Below, in pieces: positions 1 to 7,432 of a stretch of DNA of 9,827 bases. The stretch covers positions 1 through 9,827 of the forward strand of contig CAZJWM010000081.1 in NCBI GenBank assembly GCA_964549975.1, in the 5' to 3' direction. Position 1 is the first letter of the stretch; the number at the start of each line of letters is the position of its first letter. The position numbers and the translations under genes were made by a program. The stretch comes from UBA3263 sp964549975 (lineage in GTDB: Bacteria > Bacteroidota > Bacteroidia > Bacteroidales > Muribaculaceae). Below the pieces are notes generated by a model that worked only from the letters and a program-made list of their open reading frames with translations, did not search any database and was not told the origin of the DNA.

Positions 1-37
1 ACTAACACATTTTTCACATACCTAAACTTCCTACAAA

Positions 38-2590
38 ATGAAAAAACTACTACTCTTTCTCGCCTTTATAATGGGCTTGCAGGGCGGTGCAAAAGCCTCG
101 GTTTACGTTCAGGTCACAGATATTTCTGACATCACGGACGGCAAATATCTGATGGTTGCGTACCACCCCAGTTGGACTGACCCAAATCACATTATCTACC
201 TCACAAGCAGCAACACAATTCAAGGAGTCGCCATTTCTGATATTACAACTGACGGCATAACATCAGCGGGCATTTCAGAAAGTCAAGCTGTTTGGACTCT
301 CGCGGCTCAATCGTCTGCAACGACGTGCCCGTATCACACAAGCTACACAGTGTTCAACGCCAACGTGAATGGAGCATTTTTCCAAGGACATACATCATCA
401 GCCTCTACAACGGGCACAGAGGATGCCGCTTTGTTCCACTTTACGCCTCTCACCGGAACTTATGCCGGTTATTTCAACATCCACTATAATTTAAGCAGTT
501 CAACAAAGTATGCTTGGTCTATTAATAGTGCCAACGCAATAGGCTGGGGAACAAAAAATGATGCAACCACAATAGATCTGTACTCTGACTACACATGGCT
601 TGTTGGTGTCTACAAACAGATGAGCGATGAGGATGCTTTTGCCGCTTACAAAGCCAATTCCGTCACCTCACTTGAAAATTATCAACAAAACTATAGCCAA
701 GTTGATCTTTCAAGTTACATAACAGAAGCTACGGAACTTCAATTTTCTAACACATACGCTGAGTCATGCTCCGCATCTGACGCCATAACAGAGAAAGCAT
801 ACAAGGCTATAGCCGATTTTTATTCGCCCAAATACACCGGTGCATATGTCACAATACAAGCACGAGGAAATAAATGCTATCTGAAGAATGACGGAACAAA
901 TGTTACCAATGATGCCACAAAAGACCCATATGCCATATGGAAAATTGTAGACTCAACGTGGAATAATGGTCATTTTGAAATAAAGCTCTACTCTCCAACA
1001 TATCAGACATATCTCGGCTCATTAGACTCGTTTGCAACTAACACCGTGATACCCGTGACATCCAGCGAGAACGACGCCGTGGCTTACGGAGCACTTCCTG
1101 CTCCTACAAATGGATATTTTGCATTGTCAACCACCAAATTCTCTACTAGCACCAATTGCATCCACATTAACAACGGTGTGCAGTCTATAACTGGTAAATC
1201 TTGCTATTGGAGCTATGAACAGTCTGATAACTCTCAGTGGTCAATTACATTGATTAGCGATGACGAAGTCCGTCAGATGCTTAAAGACGATGTTGCGTCA
1301 TTTGACGGTGGACTCAATCACTACACTTCTTCTATAGACGTTAGTGAATATAACAATGCAATGGAATCCGCAGCCGAAGATGAGAGCAAAGGAATTGAGG
1401 ATTTGTGCCAAGTATATCACACCAATCACGCTGCCGCCCATAGCGGTACCTCTACATTAGTAATGCCTCAATCAGGTCGCTATCTGCGCATATACACTGC
1501 CCCGGGTTGGTGCGCAGCAAACTCGTGGTCTACTACGCCATATCTATCGAGCACAAACTATGATGATACTCATGCAAAGTATGTGACCGACAAGGATGAG
1601 ACCACCATCATGTATTACACCGGCGAACGTTTGCTCGCTTATGCCACCGGCCGTTACGCTAAGGGCTCAACAATGCTATACTTTACCACTGACACAGAAG
1701 GTGCATCAGCAAACTCTGGTGTCACTGTAGCCTTTGAAGAGGGTAGCAATGAGTCGGGCACATATTTCGTCCACTATGCCGGTGCCACTCGCTATATGTA
1801 CACAGGTACAGACCTCTACACCAATGGTGGTTCGAGCACAGATGCCTCCGGCGGCTACAACTTCCAGCTGGAATATGTTGACGAACTGCCTGTGACCATC
1901 GGTGAAAATGGCTCGGCTACATTCTGTGTACCCGTTCCGGTTAAGATTCCCGAAAACAGTGATTGCGCTTTCTTCACCGCAAAACTGTCAGGCACAGACA
2001 TTGTTATTACCCCCGTCAATGCCGGTGATGAACTTGCCGCTCAAACTCCAATCTTCATAAGTGCTGCAGCCGGTACAAAAATCAACATGCCCGTTGAATA
2101 CGACTATGAAGGCAACAACACTTCGTCCGGCACCGGTGCATCATTCTACGCTAACGAAGCTTGGCAATCATATATCGCTCAGGATGGCTATGTGACATAC
2201 ATCCCGTCTGCACTGCCCACCGAGAGCACAGAAACTGAGTCATCTCAATCTTCAGCCGCTCCCGCTATCCTTCGCGCGGCCACGAGTGACAGCTCATCGA
2301 AAGTGGCCTTTGCACAAGCAACTGACACTGACGCACTGCCTGTAAACGTGCCCATCCTTAACGTCGACAAATCTACTCTCGGAGTAAATGAAGCAGTAGA
2401 GTCGTTCACCATCGACCTTGGCATAACCGAGGAAGATACCTTCTCGCTTGTCAGCGTGGTGACCTCCATTGAGGAGATCAACGCAGATGCAGCAGCCGAG
2501 CAGCAGATTTACGACCTGCAAGGCCGCCGCGTCAACGGCAACCCCACCCATGGAATTTTCATATTTGGAAACAAGATTCGTAGAATCTGA
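38..2590 (+). CDS. Secreted multi-domain beta-rich protein with Bacteroidales C-terminal tail, function unknown
   Basis: I do not recognise a specific function. Seen: a signal peptide (MKK, hydrophobic residues 4-14, cleavage site AKA|S after residue 20), so the mature protein is exported. Three beta-rich modules follow, at about 22-192, 266-406 and 473-615, each with repeated G-Y-L and W-x-I/V patterns that suggest a beta-trefoil (ricin/MIR-like) fold; this fold is inference. Charged, probably helical linkers separate them (about 193-262 and 407-468). From 617 (LPVTIGENGSATFCVPVPV) to about 690 is a beta-sandwich-like segment common just before the C-terminus of secreted Bacteroidales proteins, then a Ser/Thr-rich linker (728-754). 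The last 27 residues (IYDLQGRRV, then GIFIFGNKIRRI) match the short tail seen on many such proteins and resemble a degenerate type IX sorting tail. The mature part has nine cysteines. The ATG at 38 is chosen because it begins the signal peptide. Only 37 bases lie upstream, with no clear promoter. Surface display or secretion is likely; glycan or protein binding is only a guess. Confidence 0.9.
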   Translation: MKKLLLFLAFIMGLQGGAKASVYVQVTDISDITDGKYLMVAYHPSWTDPNHIIYLTSSNTIQGVAISDITTDGITSAGISESQAVWTLAAQSSATTCPYHTSYTVFNANVNGAFFQGHTSSASTTGTEDAALFHFTPLTGTYAGYFNIHYNLSSSTKYAWSINSANAIGWGTKNDATTIDLYSDYTWLVGVYKQMSDEDAFAAYKANSVTSLENYQQNYSQVDLSSYITEATELQFSNTYAESCSASDAITEKAYKAIADFYSPKYTGAYVTIQARGNKCYLKNDGTNVTNDATKDPYAIWKIVDSTWNNGHFEIKLYSPTYQTYLGSLDSFATNTVIPVTSSENDAVAYGALPAPTNGYFALSTTKFSTSTNCIHINNGVQSITGKSCYWSYEQSDNSQWSITLISDDEVRQMLKDDVASFDGGLNHYTSSIDVSEYNNAMESAAEDESKGIEDLCQVYHTNHAAAHSGTSTLVMPQSGRYLRIYTAPGWCAANSWSTTPYLSSTNYDDTHAKYVTDKDETTIMYYTGERLLAYATGRYAKGSTMLYFTTDTEGASANSGVTVAFEEGSNESGTYFVHYAGATRYMYTGTDLYTNGGSSTDASGGYNFQLEYVDELPVTIGENGSATFCVPVPVKIPENSDCAFFTAKLSGTDIVITPVNAGDELAAQTPIFISAAAGTKINMPVEYDYEGNNTSSGTGASFYANEAWQSYIAQDGYVTYIPSALPTESTETESSQSSAAPAILRAATSDSSSKVAFAQATDTDALPVNVPILNVDKSTLGVNEAVESFTIDLGITEEDTFSLVSVVTSIEEINADAAAEQQIYDLQGRRVNGNPTHGIFIFGNKIRRI

Positions 2591-2612
2591 AATAATTGAG
2601 TGTATTAACAAT

Positions 2613-2660
2613 CGCCCGCACCGACGTCGACGTGAGTCGCCCCGGTGCGGCGTTTTTTTT
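2613..2660 (+). terminator. Intrinsic terminator after the secreted-protein gene
   Basis: The 5' arm at 2613-2623 (CGCCCGCACCG) pairs with the 3' arm at 2643-2652 (CGGTGCGGCG), leaving one bulged C on the 5' side. Eight T follow directly (2653-2660). The loop contains a further perfect palindrome, ACGTCGACGT (2624-2633), which could form an inner hairpin. It starts 22 bases after the stop codon, as expected for Rho-independent termination, and separates the upstream gene from the tam operon. The opposite strand has no matching T-tract, so it looks one-directional. Confidence 0.9.
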
Positions 2661-2667
2661 GTTAGTG

Positions 2668-2699
2668 TTTGCAAAAATCAAATAAAAGGCGTAAATTTG
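2668..2699 (+). promoter_or_regulatory. Bacteroides-type promoter of the tamB-tamL operon
   Basis: TTTG at 2668-2671 (-33 element) and TAAATTTG at 2692-2699 (-7 element, consensus TAnnTTTG) are separated by 20 bp, within the known spacing for the primary sigma factor of Bacteroidota. Transcription should begin around 2704-2707, leaving a leader of only about 13-16 bases before the tamB ATG. No Shine-Dalgarno-like sequence precedes that ATG, which is normal in this phylum. The promoter begins 7 bases after the T-tract of the upstream terminator. Confidence 0.85.
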
Positions 2700-2719
2700 G
2701 GGTGCTAATTGATTAACCC

Positions 2720-5700
2720 ATGGAGGAATCTGCAGAAAAACCGGCCGAACAGACGGCCCCGACACAGTCAACACAGAAGCGACGCAGCCCGCTGCGCCGC
2801 GCATGGCGCGTGACGTGGATTGCGTTGGCGTCGTTGCTGCTGTTGGTGGTGGCTCTGGTGGGTTCTCTGTATATTCCGGGCGTGCTCAACGCCGTGGCCG
2901 GGTGGGTGCTCCCCTCGGTTGAGGAGTCAACGGGTATGCACATTGAGGTGGGCGACTTGCGCCTGCGTTTCCCCTTGCGTCTGAGCGTGAGCGACGCCCT
3001 GGTCACCACGCCCACGGTGGAGGGCGACACCATGCTCACGTTGCACCGGGCCGACGCCACAGTGCGCCTGTTGCCGCTGCTGCGCGGACGCGTGAAGGTG
3101 AGCAAATTGACGGCCGAAAGCGGCATGTATCAGATGGGCGGACGCGATTCGCTCTACGTGCGCGCCGAGTTAGACACCGTGGCCATCGGCCCGGTCGTTG
3201 CCCCCTTCGATTTCTCCAAGATTGACATTGACGACGCCCGACTTCACGGCGCCAACGTCACCCTGGTGATGGGCGACAGCACATCCACCACGCCGCCCGA
3301 CACCACCGCCACCACGCCGATGCTCCTGACCCTGCGCCACGCCTCCTTGGAAGACGTGCGCTTCAGCATGCTGATGAGCAACGGCGCCGGAGCCACCGAC
3401 ACCATCGGCGCCGCAATCGACACGTATACGCTCAACGACGGGCAAGTGCTCGTGGCCGACACCATCGACCTGCGTGCCCGCGCCATGGCCCTGCGCGCAT
3501 CCTCCGCCATCTACGGTCTGCAGGGCGCCGTACCCGAACCCGGTCTCGACATGAATTCGCTGCAAGTGAGCGAAATAGAGATCGACTTAGACTCACTGCA
3601 AATGCACGGCACGGCCATGACCGTGCCGCTGCGCCGTCTGCACTGCCGCGAGCGCTCCGGGCTGAAGCTCGACGCCTCGGGCACCATGGTGATGGACTCC
3701 ACGCAAGTGGAAGCGCGCAATTTCAAACTGCTCACCACCTATTCCACCATACACGGCGACGCCCTGATGGGCCTCGACTCCATAGCCGAGCGCTGCCCCG
3801 TGAAACTCAACCTATGGGCCGACGTGGCCACCGAAGACGTGGCCATGGCCATGCCCTCGCTGAGTGTGCCGCTGAAGGCTCTGCCGCGGCAGGTGCCGTT
3901 GCGTCTGCGTGCCAAACTCCACGGCACCCTCGCCGACCTGCAAATCGACTCGCTCGGCGCCTCGATGCAGCGCGTGTTCTCCCTGTTTGGCACCGGCTAC
4001 GTGCGCGACTACACCGACCCGCAGAAGATGGTGGCCAACGTGGATATGACCGGCTCCATCGCCAACTCCGCGCCTCTCGACCCCTACGTCAAAGATCTCG
4101 GCGTGAAGATTCCCCCGCTCACGCTCAAAGCCAAAGCCTCGGCCCTGCGCGGCAACTATGCCGCCGACATCCGCGGCACCACCGGCAGCGGCCGATTGGC
4201 CCTAAACGGCAAATATGGCGGCCGTGCGCCCAACTATGAGGCGTCGGTCGACCTCGACTCCTTCCCCATCAACGCCTTCATGCCCGACCTGGGCCTCGGC
4301 GCCGTCACCGCCTCGCTCCGCGCCGACGGCAGCGGTCTGGACTACCGTTCGCCCTCAACCAAGGTGAACCTCTCCATGCTGCTGAGCCGCCTCAATCTGG
4401 CCGGTCGCGACCCCCTGACCGACATCTCCGTCGACGCCGACTACGCCCAAAATCGCCTCAATGCGCAGCTCCACTCCGGAGTGGCCGCCGCCGACCTCGA
4501 CGCCACCCTCTCGGCCATGCTCACCCGCCGCGAAACGACGTGGGACCTCGACGCCTCGGTGCGCACCCTCGACCTCAACCTGCTGGCCCTGACCGACAGC
4601 ATGATGAACGGCTCCTTCGACATCGCCTCCTCGGGCCGCATAGTGGGCAACGCCGACTCCATCGTGGCCACCGCCGCAGTGCGCAACCTCAACTGGATTC
4701 AAAACGGCTCACTGCTGATGACCCCCGAACTCACAGTGGACTTCACCGCCGACCCCTCGCAAACCGACGCCACGCTGACCAACAGCGACCTGCAGATGCA
4801 CTTCAACTCGCCAACGCCGCTGAATCCGCTAATCGACCGCTTCAGCCGCGGCGCCGACATGCTCATGAGCTATCTGGACAAGCGGATGATGCTGGCCGAC
4901 ACCCTCCAACGCGAACTGCCGCAATTCACCCTCGACCTCTCCGCCGGCACCAACAACTTGGTGAGCTCCTTTGCCGCACAACAGGCCCTGAAATTCCAAT
5001 CGCTCACCATGAGTCTGGCCAACGACAGCGTGATCCACGGCGACGCCCGTCTGCTCAACACATTCTACGGCGCCGACATAGCCATCGACACCCTGAAAAT
5101 GGACATCGGCCAACGCGGCGACGCCATCACCCTCCACGCCTATATGGACAACCGCCCCGGCACATTCGACGAGTTTGCCCACGTGAGCCTCAAGGGCGGC
5201 ATGGCCCGCAACAAGGCGCTATTCTACATTGAGCAGCGCAACATCCAAGATGAAACAGGCTACAAACTCGGCGTGAACTTCACAGTGAACGACCCCGAAA
5301 TCACCGTCTCGTTCACCCCGCTCGACCCGATTATTGCCTACAAGAAATGGACCTTCAACGAAGGCAACTTCGTGACCGTCAACCCCAAGACGCTCCACAT
5401 CGACGCCAACCTCGACGCCGACGGCGAAATGGGCTCATGCATTGAAATTCTCTCCAACCACCATCACGAGCACCACACCGACGGCGACGAAGAATCGGCG
5501 GAACACATTGAGCACACCGAAGCCGGCAACTCCCTGGCCATCAAAGTGCACAACTTCATCATTGAAGACTGGCTGCAACTCAACCCCTTCTCGCCCGACA
5601 TCACCGGCGTGATCTCAGCCGACGTCAACCTCAACTACACCGACAACGACGTGAGCGGCAACGGCACCGTCAACCTCCGCGACATCACCTACGGCAAAGA

Positions 5701-7432
5701 GCGCGTGGGCGACTTCGACCTGGGCCTCGACCTGGCCACCAACCGCAGTGGGGTGGTCAACGCCGACGTCTCCCTGATGGTCAACGGCGTGAAAACCATC
5801 ACCGCCACCGGCGCCCTGAACGACTCAACCAAGGCCTCGCCATTCCTGCTCGACTTCTCGATGATTCGCCTGCCCCTGCAGGTGATCAACCCCTTCCTGC
5901 CACAAGGCATGGCCAAACTCTCCGGCATGCTCAACGGCAAAATGGAGATTTCCGGCACCATCACTGAACCGATTTTCAACGGCTACATCAACTTCGACTC
6001 CGCCGCCGTGGAAGTGCAGATGATCGGCTCAAGCTTCAGCATGTCGGAAGAGAAAGTGCCCGTAGACAGCAACCTGATTCACTTCAACAACTACACCATC
6101 CACGGTTCCAACGAAAATCCGCTCTACATCAACGGTCTCGTGGACATGCGCCGCATTGCCGAGCCCGCCATCGACCTGACGATGAAGGCCCGCAACATGC
6201 AGGTGGTCAACTCCAAGAAGCGCAAAGGCGTTGACGTCTACGGCAAAGCATTCATCGACCTCGACGCCAGCTACAAGGCCCAGGGCAACCTCACGCGCAT
6301 CAATGCCGACCTCAACGTCTTGCCCCAAACCGACGTCTACTATATTGTGGGCACCACCACATCCGAAATCGGTCTGCAAAACACCGGCGACGTGGTGCGC
6401 TTCGTCAACTTCAGCGACACCTCCGCCGTGGCCCAAGCCGACACCATCTACGACGACTCCTACGTGATGTTGGTCACCGCCACGCTCAACGTCATGCAAG
6501 GCTCCACCGTCACCGTTGACCTCAGCTCCGACGGCAAAAACCGCGCCCAAATCCAAGGCGACGGCATACTGAACTACTCCATGAGCCCGTCTACCCCCGA
6601 CGGCCGCCTCACCGGCCGCTTCACCATCAACAACGGCTTTGCTCGCTATTCGCTGCCCATCGTCTCCGAAAAGAAATTTGACTTCACCCCCGGCAGCTAC
6701 GTGGCCTTCAACGGCGAACTGCTCAACCCGCAGCTCAACATCGAAGCCGTCGACGAAGTGAAAGCCAACGTCACCCGCGAAGGCGAAAACTCCCGAATGG
6801 TGAACTTCGACGTGTCGGTCAACGTGGGCGGCACCCTCGAAAACATGAGCGTGGACTTCGACATGAGCACCGACGACGATGCCACAGTGCAAAACGAGCT
6901 CCTTTCGATGAGCGCCGAGCAGCGCGCCAACCAGGCCATGAACCTGCTGCTCTACGGCGTCTACTCCGGCTCATCCTCCTCGGCCACCGCCAACCTCTCG
7001 GGCAACGCCCTCTATTCGTTCCTCACCTCGCAAATCAACAGCTGGGCCGCCAACTCCATCAAGGGCGTGGACCTCAGCTTTGGCATGGACCAATATAGCA
7101 GCACGCGCGACGGCCAAACCTCCACGGCCACGAGCTACAGCTACAAAGTGTCGAAATCGCTCTTCAACAACCGATTCAAAATCGTGGTGGGCGGCAACTA
7201 CTCCACCGACGCCTCCTCCGACGAAAACTTCTCGCAAAACCTCGTCAGCGACGTGTCGTTTGAATATCTGCTCAACGACGCCGGCTCGATGTATGTGCGC
7301 CTGTTCCGCCACACCGGCTACGAGAGCGTGCTCGAAGGCGAAATCACCCAAACCGGCGCCGGCTTCGTGCTCAAACGCAAGCTGCGCACCCTCTCCGACA
7401 TTTTCCGATTCAACAACTCCACAGGCCGATGA
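2720..7432 (+). CDS. tamB: TamB: inner-membrane-anchored, periplasm-spanning translocation and assembly module protein (DUF490 family)
   Basis: Known role: TamB belongs to the AsmA-like beta-groove proteins. It works with an Omp85 partner in the outer membrane to assemble outer-membrane proteins and is implicated in phospholipid movement across the periplasm. Seen: a basic cytoplasmic N-terminus (KRR, RR at 20-27), one membrane anchor (about 33-52), then the AsmA/TamB-like start (GMHIEVGDLRLRFPLRLSVSDAL at about 72-94, given here only as landmark). Long repetitive beta-strand sequence follows, as expected for an extended hydrophobic groove. The conserved TamB C-terminal region begins near 1289 (PDGRLTGRFTINNGFARYSL), continues through a VNVGGTLENMSVDF strand and NELLSM (1392-1397), and ends with TQTGAGFVLKRKL (1543 onward) before a stop at residue 1570. 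The protein is longer than E. coli TamB (about 1260) but normal for Bacteroidota. Odd: a histidine/acid-rich insert at residues 914-935. It is co-transcribed with tamL through a 4-base ATGA overlap. The start is firm because the next Met lies beyond the membrane anchor. Confidence 0.95.
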   Translation: MEESAEKPAEQTAPTQSTQKRRSPLRRAWRVTWIALASLLLLVVALVGSLYIPGVLNAVAGWVLPSVEESTGMHIEVGDLRLRFPLRLSVSDALVTTPTVEGDTMLTLHRADATVRLLPLLRGRVKVSKLTAESGMYQMGGRDSLYVRAELDTVAIGPVVAPFDFSKIDIDDARLHGANVTLVMGDSTSTTPPDTTATTPMLLTLRHASLEDVRFSMLMSNGAGATDTIGAAIDTYTLNDGQVLVADTIDLRARAMALRASSAIYGLQGAVPEPGLDMNSLQVSEIEIDLDSLQMHGTAMTVPLRRLHCRERSGLKLDASGTMVMDSTQVEARNFKLLTTYSTIHGDALMGLDSIAERCPVKLNLWADVATEDVAMAMPSLSVPLKALPRQVPLRLRAKLHGTLADLQIDSLGASMQRVFSLFGTGYVRDYTDPQKMVANVDMTGSIANSAPLDPYVKDLGVKIPPLTLKAKASALRGNYAADIRGTTGSGRLALNGKYGGRAPNYEASVDLDSFPINAFMPDLGLGAVTASLRADGSGLDYRSPSTKVNLSMLLSRLNLAGRDPLTDISVDADYAQNRLNAQLHSGVAAADLDATLSAMLTRRETTWDLDASVRTLDLNLLALTDSMMNGSFDIASSGRIVGNADSIVATAAVRNLNWIQNGSLLMTPELTVDFTADPSQTDATLTNSDLQMHFNSPTPLNPLIDRFSRGADMLMSYLDKRMMLADTLQRELPQFTLDLSAGTNNLVSSFAAQQALKFQSLTMSLANDSVIHGDARLLNTFYGADIAIDTLKMDIGQRGDAITLHAYMDNRPGTFDEFAHVSLKGGMARNKALFYIEQRNIQDETGYKLGVNFTVNDPEITVSFTPLDPIIAYKKWTFNEGNFVTVNPKTLHIDANLDADGEMGSCIEILSNHHHEHHTDGDEESAEHIEHTEAGNSLAIKVHNFIIEDWLQLNPFSPDITGVISADVNLNYTDNDVSGNGTVNLRDITYGKERVGDFDLGLDLATNRSGVVNADVSLMVNGVKTITATGALNDSTKASPFLLDFSMIRLPLQVINPFLPQGMAKLSGMLNGKMEISGTITEPIFNGYINFDSAAVEVQMIGSSFSMSEEKVPVDSNLIHFNNYTIHGSNENPLYINGLVDMRRIAEPAIDLTMKARNMQVVNSKKRKGVDVYGKAFIDLDASYKAQGNLTRINADLNVLPQTDVYYIVGTTTSEIGLQNTGDVVRFVNFSDTSAVAQADTIYDDSYVMLVTATLNVMQGSTVTVDLSSDGKNRAQIQGDGILNYSMSPSTPDGRLTGRFTINNGFARYSLPIVSEKKFDFTPGSYVAFNGELLNPQLNIEAVDEVKANVTREGENSRMVNFDVSVNVGGTLENMSVDFDMSTDDDATVQNELLSMSAEQRANQAMNLLLYGVYSGSSSSATANLSGNALYSFLTSQINSWAANSIKGVDLSFGMDQYSSTRDGQTSTATSYSYKVSKSLFNNRFKIVVGGNYSTDASSDENFSQNLVSDVSFEYLLNDAGSMYVRLFRHTGYESVLEGEITQTGAGFVLKRKLRTLSDIFRFNNSTGR

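Noticed and set aside
1..37. Possible promoter upstream of the secreted-protein gene
   Set aside because: TACCTAAA is the nearest approach to TAnnTTTG, and it does not match. With only 37 bases available the real promoter is probably outside the window.
2294..2674. Open frame of 126 codons on the - strand across the end of the secreted-protein gene and the terminator
   Set aside because: It would run through the terminator hairpin and opposes a well-supported gene; no recognisable domain.
3286..3322. Thr/Pro-rich repeat-like codons in tamB (ACC/ACG runs)
   Set aside because: A short low-complexity linker (about residues 189-200) within tamB; no exact repeat unit, so it is not a meaningful repeat.
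4540..5232. Open frame of 230 codons in another + frame within tamB
   Set aside because: Its translation is Arg, Pro and His-rich, typical of an out-of-frame reading of GC-rich DNA; tamB is continuous through it.
6029..6892. Open frame of 287 codons on the - strand inside tamB
   Set aside because: Same codon-bias shadow: the translation is rich in His, Val, Gly and Asp without motifs, and it lies over the conserved TamB C-terminal region.
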